A stretch of 52,293 bases of DNA from Bryobacteraceae bacterium (lineage in GTDB: Bacteria; Acidobacteriota; Terriglobia; Bryobacterales; Bryobacteraceae): NCBI GenBank assembly GCA_014860455.1, contig JACZJQ010000186.1, positions 1-52,293 of the forward strand. The letters run 5' to 3'. The position numbers and the translations under genes are program-made. The notes below the pieces were generated by a model that was not told where the DNA came from, made no database searches, and saw only the letters and a list, made by a program, of their open reading frames with translations. Numbering within the stretch: the first letter of the stretch is position 1; the number at the start of each line of letters is the position of its first letter. Of this stretch, positions 32,951 to 41,804 are shown piece by piece.

Positions 32951-34186
32951 TTACCAGTTGGTGAGCGAGCCGTCGGGGCGGCGGAACTGCGGCACGGGTT
33001 GGGCGGCTTTGTTGGCCTCGGCGAGAAGCTTGAGGCCGGCCGGATTGAGCGTGACGCCGAGGCCGGGGCGCGCGTTGGGCCAGAGCTTGCCGTTGCGGAA
33101 GTCGAACGAATCTGAAAGGTAGTTCGCCGGCAGGGGCCCGTTGCCGCGCATCTCCATGAGAACGGGTCCGGAAAAGACGGAGCAGCAGTGGACAAGGGCG
33201 GCCTCTGAGACGGGTCCGGTGAAATGGGGGACGAGGCCGACGTAATGGGTTTCGCAGATGGCGGCGTGTTTTACGAATTCGGTGATGCCGCCGCAGTTGG
33301 GCAGCGAAACGCGGGAGTAGTCGATGAGTCGGCTCTCGATGAGTTCGTTGATATCCCAGCGGTCGCCGAATTGCTCGCCGACGGCGATGGGGACCTTGAC
33401 GAACGGGCGGAGTTGCTTGTAGACGCTGGGGTTCTCGCTGCGGACGAGGTCCTCGACGAAGTAGGGTTCGAGGGGTTCGATGAGGGAGGAGAGGCGGATG
33501 GCGTCGGGTAGGTCGAGGCGGGTGTGGTAATCGATGGCCCAATCGCCGTCGCCAACGCCGGCGCGAGTCTCGACGCTGTTCTGGTGAGTGCGGCGCACGA
33601 TCTGCTGGGAGACGAAGGGCTGGACGTTTTTCTGCGCATCGCGCGGGGGATCGGCGACCGAGATGCGGATGGCGCGGAAGCCGGCCTGGATGCAGGCGGC
33701 GGCGGTGTCGCGGGGGTTGCCCTTGGAGGGGAAGCCGGTGGAGTAGGTTTCGACGTGGTCGCGGGCGAGTCCGCCGAGCAATTCATACACGGGGACGCCG
33801 AGGGCCTTGCCCTTGATGTCCCAGAGGGCCATGTCGAGGGCGCCGAGGGCGTGAAGTTTCTCGCGGCCGGCGGGGTAGAAGGCGCCGCGGTACATGAGTT
33901 GCCAGAGGGCGTCGATGCGGGAGGGGTCCTTGCCGATGAGGTGGACGGCGCAGTCGTGAATGAGGTCGGCAGTGCCGCCCTCGCCGATGCCGGTGATGCC
34001 GGCGTCGGTTTCGACGGTGACGATATGGTGGCTCTGGTTGATGATGGGGCGGGTGATGGGGGATTCGAACAGCCGGATACGGGTGATCTTCATTTTCCGC
34101 AGTTCGGCGGCGGCGCGGCGGGCCAGGGGCCAGGCGCCGAGAGCGAAGGCGGCAAGACCGGAACGAAGCAGAGTTCGACGGAACAT
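32951..34186 (-). CDS. Tat-exported enolase-superfamily sugar-acid dehydratase
   Basis: Mandelate racemase/muconate lactonising family protein, 411 residues from the ATG at 34186, which opens a twin-arginine signal (RRTLLRSGLAAFALGAW). The enolase-superfamily barrel shows metal ligands and catalytic residues in the galactonate-dehydratase pattern: DYHTRLD (Asp ligand plus His), VEDLV (Glu), GEQFGDRW (Glu), DYSRVSLPNCGG and PHFTGPVSEAAL (His). The usual KxK of racemases is replaced by RIS, which fits dehydratases better than racemases. Longer starts up to 34375 have no leader. It is upstream of the Oar-like receptor on the same strand. The substrate, probably a sugar acid, is unproven. Confidence 0.87.
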   Translation of the reverse strand: MFRRTLLRSGLAAFALGAWPLARRAAAELRKMKITRIRLFESPITRPIINQSHHIVTVETDAGITGIGEGGTADLIHDCAVHLIGKDPSRIDALWQLMYRGAFYPAGREKLHALGALDMALWDIKGKALGVPVYELLGGLARDHVETYSTGFPSKGNPRDTAAACIQAGFRAIRISVADPPRDAQKNVQPFVSQQIVRRTHQNSVETRAGVGDGDWAIDYHTRLDLPDAIRLSSLIEPLEPYFVEDLVRSENPSVYKQLRPFVKVPIAVGEQFGDRWDINELIESRLIDYSRVSLPNCGGITEFVKHAAICETHYVGLVPHFTGPVSEAALVHCCSVFSGPVLMEMRGNGPLPANYLSDSFDFRNGKLWPNARPGLGVTLNPAGLKLLAEANKAAQPVPQFRRPDGSLTNW

Positions 34187-34242
34187 GCGCCCGATTGTAC
34201 AGGAGGCCAGGACGGGGACGTAGGGGGAAGCGAATCGGGCAG

Positions 34243-34270
34243 TTGACAGAAGGCGGCAGACACCTACAAT
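34243..34270 (+). promoter_or_regulatory. Sigma-70 promoter of the TPR-yvcK-glmU operon
   Basis: TTGACA (34243-34248), 16-bp spacer, TACAAT (34265-34270). The predicted start is near 34277, giving a leader of about 128 nt that contains the hairpin at 34331-34351. Confidence 0.65.
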
Positions 34271-34330
34271 AGAGGGAATGCGCGGAGCGCCACCCAATGT
34301 CAGGGGCGTGGCAAAGAGGCTTCGGCATGA

Positions 34331-34358
34331 GGGACAATAAGAGCTTGTCCCCTGGGAC
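34331..34358 (+). promoter_or_regulatory. Leader hairpin with two alternative stems
   Basis: GGGACAA (34331-34337) pairs perfectly with TTGTCCC (34345-34351) around a 7-base loop. The same GTCC can instead pair with GGAC at 34355-34358. Competing stems in a long leader are typical of attenuators, but no ligand-binding domain was recognised. Confidence 0.35.
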
Positions 34359-34404
34359 GGAAATGGGCCGGTCATAAGAATGGAAGTGGCCGGCTTTGAC
34401 GAGT

Positions 34405-34941
34405 ATGAAGAAAGCGACTAAACAGGCAGACACGAAAACGGCGGCGGCCAAAGCGCCCGCGCCACTCGACGCGAAAGGGCAGACCGATCTCTTCGTGAGC
34501 GCGATGAAGCACTTCACGAAGGGCGAGTATGCGGAGGCGAAGCCGATCTTCGCCAGGGCGGGCGAAGGTCCGCAACTCTCGGTCTGCGAGTCTGCCCGGA
34601 TGTACTCGAAGATCTGCGACCAGAGGCTGGACCAGTCCAAGCCGGACCTTAGGACGGCGGAAGATCATTATAACTACGGCGTGGCGATGATCAACGGCCG
34701 GCGGTTTTCCGAGGCGCTTGTGCACTTGCTGAAGGCGCTCGCGATGGGTGACGGGGCGCATGTTCGGTATGCGCTGGCGCTGGCCAGCGGGATGGAAGGC
34801 GACATGCCGGGCGCGGTGGCGCACCTGCAGCGTGCGGTGGATCTGGATCCGTCGATCCGGGCGTTTGCGCGCACGGACGCCGATTTCCAGCCGCTGCTGA
34901 GGGATCCAATTATCGGCCAAGTGCTCCACGGCGAGCGGTGA
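34405..34941 (+). CDS. TPR-like protein ahead of yvcK
   Basis: About 178 residues from the ATG at 34405 (a TTG at 34396 is also in frame). The Lys/Ala-rich start is followed by helical repeats of TPR type: 'DLFVSAMKHFTKGEYAEAKPIFARA', 'YNYGVAMINGRRFSEALVHLLKAL' and 'ALASGMEGDMPGAVAHLQRAVDLD'. No signal peptide, so it is cytoplasmic. It shares a promoter and operon with yvcK and glmU (7-bp gap), which suggests a link to cell-envelope metabolism. Family-level function is unknown. Confidence 0.75.
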   Translation: MKKATKQADTKTAAAKAPAPLDAKGQTDLFVSAMKHFTKGEYAEAKPIFARAGEGPQLSVCESARMYSKICDQRLDQSKPDLRTAEDHYNYGVAMINGRRFSEALVHLLKALAMGDGAHVRYALALASGMEGDMPGAVAHLQRAVDLDPSIRAFARTDADFQPLLRDPIIGQVLHGER

Positions 34942-34948
34942 AGCTCAA

Positions 34949-36019
34949 ATGAGCGCCGAAGGAGTCAAAGGCGCGGAACTGGACCTGAGGGCGAGGTCCC
35001 CGCTGAGGATCGTCTCAATCGGCGGCGGGACGGGGCTATCAACGCTGCTGAAAGGGCTGAAACGCTACTCGCACGTCAATGCGCAACTGCCGTCGCCGCA
35101 CCCGCTGGCGGACCTGACGGCGGTGGTGACGGTGACCGACGACGGCGGCAGTTCGGGCCGTCTGCGGCGCGAATTCGGCGTGCTGCCGCCCGGCGACATC
35201 CGCAACTGCATGGTGGCGCTGGCCGAGGATGAGGGGTTGCTGACGCGGCTGTTCAGCTTCCGCTTCGACGCGGGGCACGGGTTGCGCGGCCACAATTTCG
35301 GCAACCTGTTTCTTACGGCGATGAGCCAGGTGACGGGCGATTTCGGCCAGGCGGTGAGATTCAGTTCCGAGGTGCTGGCGATCGCCGGGAAGATCTACCC
35401 TTCGACGGCGTCGAGGGTGACGCTGCGGGCGCATCTGGAAGACGGAAAGGTGTTGGATGGCGAGACGCGGATCAGCAGGAGCGCGGCGAGGATCCGGAGG
35501 ATTGAACTGGCGCCGGGCGACTGCCGCCCGCTGAAGGAGACGCTGAAGGCGATCGGCGAGGCGGACCTGCTCACGATGGGTCCGGGATCGCTGTTCACCA
35601 GCGTTGTGCCGAACCTGCTGGTGAAAGGCATACCGCAGGCGATCCGGCGTTCGCAGGCGCTGAAAGTATGCTTCATCAACCTGATGTCGCAGCCGGGCGA
35701 GACGACGGGGCTGACGGCGTCGGATCACGTGAAGGCGATCTGCGAGCACGCCGGCATGAGGCTTGTGGACGTGGCCGTGGTCAACAACGAACCGGTGGCG
35801 GCGCCGGCGCGCCGGCGGTATGCGAGACAGTCCGCGGCTCCGGTGGAAAATGACATCGAGGCGATCCGGGAGATGGGCGTCGAGGTGGTAATCGCCCCGC
35901 TGGTGGAACCCGGCGAGAAGATCAGGCACGATCCGGAGGCGGCCGCGCTGGTGGCGCTGCAACTGGCGAAGAAGGGGCGGCGAGCGCGGTTGAGGCGGCG
36001 AAGGGGCGGCGCGTCCTGA
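34949..36019 (+). CDS. yvcK: YvcK/CofD-like gluconeogenesis factor
   Basis: 356-residue protein of the YvcK family, which binds UDP-sugars and is needed for correct cell-wall metabolism on gluconeogenic carbon sources in Bacillus. The glycine-rich nucleotide loop is IGGGTGLS (24-31). The hallmark TDDGGSSGRLRREFG starts at 63, followed by PPGDIRNCMVALA, GHNFGNLF and TMGPGSLFTSVVPNLL. It ends in a basic tail (KKGRRARLRRRRGG). It lies 13 bp before glmU, which makes UDP-GlcNAc, a known YvcK ligand, so the operon makes functional sense. Confidence 0.93.
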   Translation: MSAEGVKGAELDLRARSPLRIVSIGGGTGLSTLLKGLKRYSHVNAQLPSPHPLADLTAVVTVTDDGGSSGRLRREFGVLPPGDIRNCMVALAEDEGLLTRLFSFRFDAGHGLRGHNFGNLFLTAMSQVTGDFGQAVRFSSEVLAIAGKIYPSTASRVTLRAHLEDGKVLDGETRISRSAARIRRIELAPGDCRPLKETLKAIGEADLLTMGPGSLFTSVVPNLLVKGIPQAIRRSQALKVCFINLMSQPGETTGLTASDHVKAICEHAGMRLVDVAVVNNEPVAAPARRRYARQSAAPVENDIEAIREMGVEVVIAPLVEPGEKIRHDPEAAALVALQLAKKGRRARLRRRRGGAS

Positions 36020-36032
36020 GACAATAGGGCTC

Positions 36033-37421
36033 ATGGACGACGTATCGGTAATCATCCTGGCCGCCGGGTACGGGACCCGCATGAAGTCGAAGCTGGCGAA
36101 GGTGCTGCATCATGTGGGCGGCGCTCCGCTAATCGAGCACGTAATCCGGGCCGCGATGGAAATTGCGCCGCCGGAGAGGATCACGGCGGTGGTGGGGCAC
36201 CAGAGCGAGAAGGTGCGCGAGACGGTGGGCCACCTGGGGATTCACTTCCAGATCCAGGAAGAGCAATTGGGCACCGGGCACGCCGTGCTGGTGTGCCGGG
36301 ACCTGCCGCATCACGCCACGGGCAAAGTGGTGGTGATGTACGGCGACTGCCCGCTGCTGCGGGGCGAGACGTTGTCGGCGCTGGTGGCGCGGCACCGTGA
36401 GGTAGGCGTGGCGGCGGCGACGCTGGTGACCGTAACGCTCGAAAACCCGCGCGGCTACGGGCGCATCTTCCGCGAAGACGGCTTCGTGGCTCGTGTCGTC
36501 GAAGAGAAGGCGGCGACGGCGGAAGAGAAACTGGTGCGGGAGTTGAACTCGGGCATCTACTGTTTCGAGGCCGAGCCGTTGTGGCCGCATCTGGCGTCAA
36601 TCAAGCCGAACCCGGCGTCCGGCGAGATTTACCTGACCGACATGGTGGAGACGCTGCGGGCATCTGGATTGAAGACGGCGCCGTTCGAGGTGCCGGACCC
36701 GTCCGAGACGGTCGGCATCAACAACAGAGTGGAACTGGCCGAGGTTGACGGCATGTTGCGGAAACGCAAGGCCAACGCGCTGATGACGGCGGGCGTGACG
36801 ATTGAGCGGCCGGAGACGGTTTCGATTGACACATGGGTGGAGGTGGGACCGGACACCATCGTTGAGACGGGCGTTCAGTTGAGGGGCCGGACGGTGGTGG
36901 GCTCGGATTGCCGGGTGGGCAGCCATTCGATTCTGGAGGACGTGATCCTGGGCGGCGGGGCCGTGGTCCACCCGTTCAGCTTCGTTCGGGCCGCGACCAT
37001 CGAGAGCGAGGCATCAGTGGGTCCGTTTGCGCGGATTCGGGCGGGCGTGGTGGTGGAGAGCGGAGCGCAAGTGGGCAACTTCGTCGAACTAAAGAAGACG
37101 CGTCTGGGCAAGGGCTCGAAAGCGATGCACCTGACGTATCTTGGCGATTCGACGATCGGCGAAAACGTCAACATCGGCGCAGGCACTATCACCTGCAATT
37201 ACGACGGCAAGAAAAAGCACCCGACATTGATCGGCGCCGGCGCGTTCGTGGGCAGCCATTCGACCCTTGTGGCGCCGGTGGAGGTGGGCGAGGGGGCGTA
37301 TGTCGCCGCTGGGAGCGTCATCACAGAGAAGGTGCCCGAAGATGCTCTGGCGCTGGGAAGGTCAAGGCAGACGGTGAAGGACGGCTGGGCGAAGCGGCGG
37401 CGGGAAGGGCGGAAAGAGTAG
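36033..37421 (+). CDS. glmU: Bifunctional UDP-GlcNAc pyrophosphorylase / GlcN-1-P acetyltransferase
   Basis: Makes UDP-N-acetylglucosamine for peptidoglycan and lipopolysaccharide. The N-terminal nucleotidyltransferase domain starts with IILAAGYGTRMKS (7-19) and has YGDCPLL. The C-terminal left-handed beta-helix carries acetyltransferase residues in KKTRLGKGSKAMHLTYLGD and GAGTITCNYDGKKKHPT. The length of 462 residues is normal (E. coli 456). Third gene of the TPR-yvcK-glmU operon and convergent with truB, 3 bp apart. Confidence 0.97.
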   Translation: MDDVSVIILAAGYGTRMKSKLAKVLHHVGGAPLIEHVIRAAMEIAPPERITAVVGHQSEKVRETVGHLGIHFQIQEEQLGTGHAVLVCRDLPHHATGKVVVMYGDCPLLRGETLSALVARHREVGVAAATLVTVTLENPRGYGRIFREDGFVARVVEEKAATAEEKLVRELNSGIYCFEAEPLWPHLASIKPNPASGEIYLTDMVETLRASGLKTAPFEVPDPSETVGINNRVELAEVDGMLRKRKANALMTAGVTIERPETVSIDTWVEVGPDTIVETGVQLRGRTVVGSDCRVGSHSILEDVILGGGAVVHPFSFVRAATIESEASVGPFARIRAGVVVESGAQVGNFVELKKTRLGKGSKAMHLTYLGDSTIGENVNIGAGTITCNYDGKKKHPTLIGAGAFVGSHSTLVAPVEVGEGAYVAAGSVITEKVPEDALALGRSRQTVKDGWAKRRREGRKE

Positions 37422-37424
37422 CCG

Positions 37425-38306
37425 CTAGAGCACCAGGATGGGGTGATAGAGGTTCGGCAGGACGATCTCGCCGATGGCGACGAGACCACCATCGCGCGTG
37501 ACGGCTTTGACGTAGCGGGCATCACCGCGTGCGCGAAAGGGGCTGACACGGAAGTCGCGGCCGTTGCGAATCTGGGCCTCGGTGAGGGTGTCGACAATCT
37601 CCAAAGGGAATTCGGGCAGAAGGCGGGCGGCGGGCACCAGGGCTTCCTCGATCCGCGATTCGGCGGCCAGGGCTTGAAGTTCGTCGATGGTACGGGCGGT
37701 AGAGAGGTCGAACGCACCGGACTGAGTTCGCCGGAGTTCAGCCAGATGGGCGCCACAACCGAGCGCCTGGCCCGCGTCGTGGGCGATGGAACGCAGATAT
37801 GTGCCGGCCGAACAGTGGACGCGGATTCTGGCGTCACGGCCGTCGAGGGCGAGAAGGTCGAGCGAGTGGACTGTGACTTCGACTGCTTTCAGTTCGACCT
37901 GGATATTCTTGCGGGCGAGATCGTAGGCTTTCCGTCCGTCGATCTTTTTGGCTGAGACTTGCGGCGGCGTTTGAAGGAAGGCGCCCCTGAAACGGTCGAG
38001 GATGGGGAGCAGGGCATCGAGGGCGACGGCTGGATTCAAGTCCGGGCCGGAGGGCTCGCCGGCGGCGTCGTAGGTGTTGGTGGAGAAGCCGAAGCGGATG
38101 ACGCCTTCATAGGTCTTGTCGTTGCGGGTAAAAAACTGGGCGAGGCGGGTGGCGCGTCCCAGTAGAAGCGGAAGGACGCCGGTGGCCATGGGATCGAGAG
38201 TGCCCAGGTGGCCGATCTTCTTCATGCCGGCGAGGCGGCGCATCTTGCCGACCACGTCATGCGAGGTCCAGTCCTGGGGCTTGTCAACGACAATCAATCC
38301 GTTCAT
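37425..38306 (-). CDS. truB: tRNA pseudouridine-55 synthase
   Basis: Modifies U55 in the T-loop of tRNAs. 293 residues from the ATG at 38306; the in-frame upstream extension to 38435 has no conserved residues. The N-terminal NGLIVVDKPQDWTSHDVV and GHLGTLDPMATGVLP segments are diagnostic, and Asp38 in GTLDP is the catalytic nucleophile. KTYEG, SAKKIDGRKAYDLAR and CSAGTYLRSIAHDAG also fit. A short C-terminal domain resembles the PUA-like tail. It is divergent from the ABC exporter gene. Confidence 0.95.
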   Translation of the reverse strand: MNGLIVVDKPQDWTSHDVVGKMRRLAGMKKIGHLGTLDPMATGVLPLLLGRATRLAQFFTRNDKTYEGVIRFGFSTNTYDAAGEPSGPDLNPAVALDALLPILDRFRGAFLQTPPQVSAKKIDGRKAYDLARKNIQVELKAVEVTVHSLDLLALDGRDARIRVHCSAGTYLRSIAHDAGQALGCGAHLAELRRTQSGAFDLSTARTIDELQALAAESRIEEALVPAARLLPEFPLEIVDTLTEAQIRNGRDFRVSPFRARGDARYVKAVTRDGGLVAIGEIVLPNLYHPILVL

Positions 38307-38386
38307 TCGCGCGTCAAAGAGCCTTTCAACAGCTTCAGCCTTCTCATTGTAACCGGGGCGCTGGCTGTGCCCGGAAGCTAAACTGG

Positions 38387-40207
38387 ATGGAGGTGGAGAG
38401 CGAAAAACAGATCTTCGGGGGAGAACGCATGACAACGCAACGGCTGGCCTCCTATGCGCTGCCCTACGCCTGGTTGATCGCGCTGGCTGTGGCGTTTCTG
38501 CTGGGAACGTCGGCGCTGCAGGTGGCCGGACCCCTGCTGACCAAGATTGCGATCGACAAGTATCTGTCGCCGGCGCCGGGTTCGGTGCTGCCGTGGCTGG
38601 AAGCCAGGCTGGCGCAAGCCCCGGCTGAGGGACTGTTCCAAATCTGCATGATCTACCTGGTTTTGCTGCTGGCCGGCCTAATCTTCGACTTCTGCCAGCA
38701 GTTTGTCATGCAATGGGTGGGGCAGAAGGCGATGCTGGACGTGCGGCGGGACGCCATGTCGCGTCTACAGCAACTCGAACTCGCTTACTACGACCGCAAT
38801 CCGGTGGGACGTCTGGTGACAAGGGTGACATCGGACGTGGATGCGTTGAACGAGATGTTCGCGTCGGGCATTGTGACGATGCTGGGCGACGTGCTGGTGC
38901 TGGTGTTCATCCTGGCCACGATGCTGTCGCTGAGTCCGAAGCTGACGCTGATGCTGCTGGTGGTGGCGCCGGTGGTGGTGATGGCGACTGTGGTGTTCCG
39001 CAGGACAGTGCAGGCGGCGAACCGGCGGATCAGGACGGCGGTGGCCAAGATCAACTCGTTCCTGCAGGAGCATGTGGCGGGAATGAGCGTTTTGCAGCTC
39101 TTCAACCGCGAACCGCGGGGCCGCGAGCAGTTCGACGAAGTGAACCGCGAGCATATGGTGGCGTATAAGGACGCCATCCACGCCTACGGGTGGTTCTACC
39201 CGGTGGTGGAGTTCGCCTCGGTGCTGGCGTTCGCCGGACTGCTGGCCTGGGGCGGCTACCAGGTGCGCAACGAAAGCCTGTCGCTGGGCGTGATGGTGGC
39301 GTTTTTCCAGTACGGGATGCGCATCTTCCGTCCGATTCAGGATCTCAGCGAAAAGTACAACATCCTGCAGGCGGCCACGACGGCGGCGGAGAGAATTTTC
39401 GAACTGTTGGACACCGAGCCGAAGATCGTCGCGCCGGCCAGGCCCAAGCCGTTCCCGGAAGGATCGAAGCGGGTTGAGTTCGACCATGTCTGGTTCGCCT
39501 ATAAGGACGAGGACTGGGTGCTGCGCGATGTCAGCTTCACGATCAAACCAGGCGAGACGGTGGCGGCGGTGGGCCACACCGGCGCGGGCAAGACGACGCT
39601 GGCCAGCCTACTGCTGCGGTTCTACGACATCCAGCGGGGCGCGATCCGCGTGGGTGGTGTGGACATCCGCGAACTCGACCCGAAGGACCTGCGGCGGCAT
39701 TTCGGCGTGGTCCTGCAAGACCCGCACCTGTTCACCGGGACGATCGGCGGCAACATCCGGCTGGGGACGCCTGAGATCAGCGACGAGAACGTGGAGCGGG
39801 CGGCCGGGCAGGTGAACCTGCTGAACTTTGTGCGCAGTCTGCCAAAAGGGTTCGCCCATGAAGTGAAGGAAAGGGGCGCGGGGCTTTCAACGGGGCAGAA
39901 GCAGTTGATCAGCTTTGCCCGGGCACTGGCGCACAATCCTCAGTTCCTGATCCTGGACGAGGCGACGTCCAGCGTCGATACCGAGACCGAGATGATGGTC
40001 CGAGCGGCGATGGACCGGTTGGTGGAGGGACGCACGTCGCTGGTGATCGCCCACCGGTTATCGACGATCCAACGGGCCGACCGCATCCTGGTGCTGCACA
40101 AGGGCGGGTTGCGGGAGAGCGGTAGCCATCAGGAACTGCTGGCCATGCGGGGCATCTACTGGAAGCTCTACCAGCTCCAATACCAGGATCAGGAACTGGC
40201 GCGCTGA
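38387..40207 (+). CDS. ABC exporter half-transporter (MsbA/LmrA type)
   Basis: 606-residue fused permease-ATPase. Six transmembrane helices occupy roughly residues 25-310, and the nucleotide-binding domain follows: Walker A GHTGAGKTT (about 396-404), Q-loop VVLQDPHLFTG, signature LSTGQKQ, Walker B FLILDEATSSVD, H-loop IAHRLS. Probably works as a homodimer exporting a lipid or drug. The ATG at 38387 is kept because the preceding 'EKQIFGGERM' resembles the conserved N-terminus of related exporters, although a better ribosome-binding site (GGGGGAG) precedes the ATG at 38429. Its 3' end overlaps the convergent GNAT gene by 19 bp. Confidence 0.93.
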   Translation: MEVESEKQIFGGERMTTQRLASYALPYAWLIALAVAFLLGTSALQVAGPLLTKIAIDKYLSPAPGSVLPWLEARLAQAPAEGLFQICMIYLVLLLAGLIFDFCQQFVMQWVGQKAMLDVRRDAMSRLQQLELAYYDRNPVGRLVTRVTSDVDALNEMFASGIVTMLGDVLVLVFILATMLSLSPKLTLMLLVVAPVVVMATVVFRRTVQAANRRIRTAVAKINSFLQEHVAGMSVLQLFNREPRGREQFDEVNREHMVAYKDAIHAYGWFYPVVEFASVLAFAGLLAWGGYQVRNESLSLGVMVAFFQYGMRIFRPIQDLSEKYNILQAATTAAERIFELLDTEPKIVAPARPKPFPEGSKRVEFDHVWFAYKDEDWVLRDVSFTIKPGETVAAVGHTGAGKTTLASLLLRFYDIQRGAIRVGGVDIRELDPKDLRRHFGVVLQDPHLFTGTIGGNIRLGTPEISDENVERAAGQVNLLNFVRSLPKGFAHEVKERGAGLSTGQKQLISFARALAHNPQFLILDEATSSVDTETEMMVRAAMDRLVEGRTSLVIAHRLSTIQRADRILVLHKGGLRESGSHQELLAMRGIYWKLYQLQYQDQELAR

Positions 40208-40740
40208 GCGCGATCGAGTCCGCGGCGGGCGGCATCGGGGAGGCGGTCGATCCTCGCGGCCATCGGCACATAAGACGCCCGGCCGGACTCTACCGGTGGC
40301 CCGAGAGCGGCGAAGCCCATCCGCTCATACATGCTCACCCGTGTTGAAACGCCCGAGATGAGCATGGTGCGCACGCCGGCGGCGGAGACATCTTTCATCA
40401 GGCGGCCGATGAGTCCGGCCATCACCAGGCCGTTGCGATGCTCGGGTTCGATAGCCAGCAGCCTGATCTCGACACGCGGCTCGGGCCAGGCGTCGAGAAC
40501 GGAGAGATCCGCCAAGCGCGATTCGACGCTGAACGGACGGTCGCGCATGGCGCAGATCATCCCGACCACATCATCGCCAAGCAGAGCGAGGAAGTAACGG
40601 GCCCGGCCCTCGAAGCGGTCTTCGAGCAATCCGCCGGGCTGGACGGCGTGCTGTCCAAGTTCCTCGGCGAAGGTGCGGTGATTGAGGCGGCGGATGGCGT
40701 TGAAGTCGTCGGGCGAGGCCTCGCGGAAGGTGTATTTCAC
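40189..40740 (-). CDS. GNAT-like acetyltransferase
   Basis: 183 residues. GNAT fold features: FREASPDDFNAIRRLNHRTFAEEL, YFLALLGDDVVGMICAM, VEIRLLAIEPEHRNGLVMAGLIGRLM (motif A, with an RNG loop in place of the usual RGxG), and VSMYERMGFAALGPPV. It resembles acyl-homoserine-lactone-synthase-like or N-acyl amino acid GNATs in its first 40 residues, but the substrate is unknown. The GTG start overlaps the aminotransferase stop by 4 bp (GTGA), so it is the last gene of the Aas-MFS-aminotransferase operon. Confidence 0.8.
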   Translation of the reverse strand: MKYTFREASPDDFNAIRRLNHRTFAEELGQHAVQPGGLLEDRFEGRARYFLALLGDDVVGMICAMRDRPFSVESRLADLSVLDAWPEPRVEIRLLAIEPEHRNGLVMAGLIGRLMKDVSAAGVRTMLISGVSTRVSMYERMGFAALGPPVESGRASYVPMAARIDRLPDAARRGLDRAQRASS

Positions 40741-41804
40741 AGCATCGCCTCGGAAATGCGGGCGCTCAATGCCGCATCCTTCACAGTTACCCTGAGCCAG
40801 CGGCCTGCCAGCGGGCCGTCACCGAACTCGCGGACGTAGATGCCATCTTCGCGCAGGCGGCAAGCCAGCTCAGCAGCATTTGGCGGACGGATGAGAAAGA
40901 AATTCGCCTGCGAGGGCATCGGGTTGAGCGGCGCGAGACGGGCGCGAAAATCCTCGCGCAGGAGGCGGGTTTCCGAGTGGCGGGCGGTGTAGTAATCGGG
41001 GTCGCGCAGAGCCTCCATGGCGGCGGCCTGAGCCAACAGCCCGACTGGCCACGGGGGCAGCCAAGGCCGCAAGCCATCGGCAACTTCGGGGGAGGCAACC
41101 AGGTAAGCGACACGCGCTCCACTCAAGGCGTAGACCTTCGACATCGACTTGATGACGATGAGGTTCCGCCGCAGTGCGGCTTCGGTTTCCAGAGATTCGG
41201 CCGGGCCGGCGTAATCGATGTAGGTTTCGTCGACTACGAACCGGGTCGGCGGGGGTGTCGAGTCAATCAGGTCGAGCATCGCCTGCCGGTCCCACAGCCC
41301 GCCGGTGGGGTTGCTGGGATTGACCAGCAAGACGGCGTCCGGGCGCAGGCGGCGGATGTCGTCGGCGAGGTGGTGGAGGTTGAGTTCGAAGCCGTCGTCT
41401 TCGCGCAGTGAATGCCGGTGGATTTGGGCGCCGAGCAGCGTGCCGGCGATGTGCTCGTATTCCGAGTACATCGGATCGAGCAGCAGGACGCCCGCGCCGG
41501 GCGCGATGATGCGGGGCAGGCAGCCGAACAGCAGAGCCGACGAACCGCCGCCTGCGAGGATCGAGGATTCGGGCACTCCGCGCCAGAGCGCGACCTCGGC
41601 GACGAGACCCTCCGCGTGGTTGGGCGGCGATGTGCGAAGCAGGAACGGCAGATTCGCCTGGAGGAAATCGAGGACGCGGGGCGAGGGGTCAAACCAGGCG
41701 TCGAGGACGTCAGCGCTGATGACGCCCGCGGATCGCTCCAGTTGCCTCAGGTCAACGCCGATCGCCTCAAAGAAAGCGCCGCCGTGAAACGCCCCGGATC
41801 TCAA
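40737..41804 (-). CDS. PLP-dependent class I/II aminotransferase (histidinol-phosphate aminotransferase/CobD-like)
   Basis: 355-residue fold-type I PLP enzyme. Features: LAGGGSSALLFGCLP (cofactor phosphate region), LVNPSNPTGGLW, FVVDETYIDYAG with the PLP-ring Asp, and the Schiff-base lysine in IKSMSKVYALSGARVAY. This pattern fits histidinol-phosphate aminotransferase or threonine-phosphate decarboxylase (CobD). No histidine or cobalamin genes are near, so the substrate is open. The TTG start overlaps the MFS stop (TTGA), and the end overlaps the GNAT start, indicating translational coupling in a four-gene operon. Confidence 0.87.
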   Translation of the reverse strand: MRSGAFHGGAFFEAIGVDLRQLERSAGVISADVLDAWFDPSPRVLDFLQANLPFLLRTSPPNHAEGLVAEVALWRGVPESSILAGGGSSALLFGCLPRIIAPGAGVLLLDPMYSEYEHIAGTLLGAQIHRHSLREDDGFELNLHHLADDIRRLRPDAVLLVNPSNPTGGLWDRQAMLDLIDSTPPPTRFVVDETYIDYAGPAESLETEAALRRNLIVIKSMSKVYALSGARVAYLVASPEVADGLRPWLPPWPVGLLAQAAAMEALRDPDYYTARHSETRLLREDFRARLAPLNPMPSQANFFLIRPPNAAELACRLREDGIYVREFGDGPLAGRWLRVTVKDAALSARISEAML

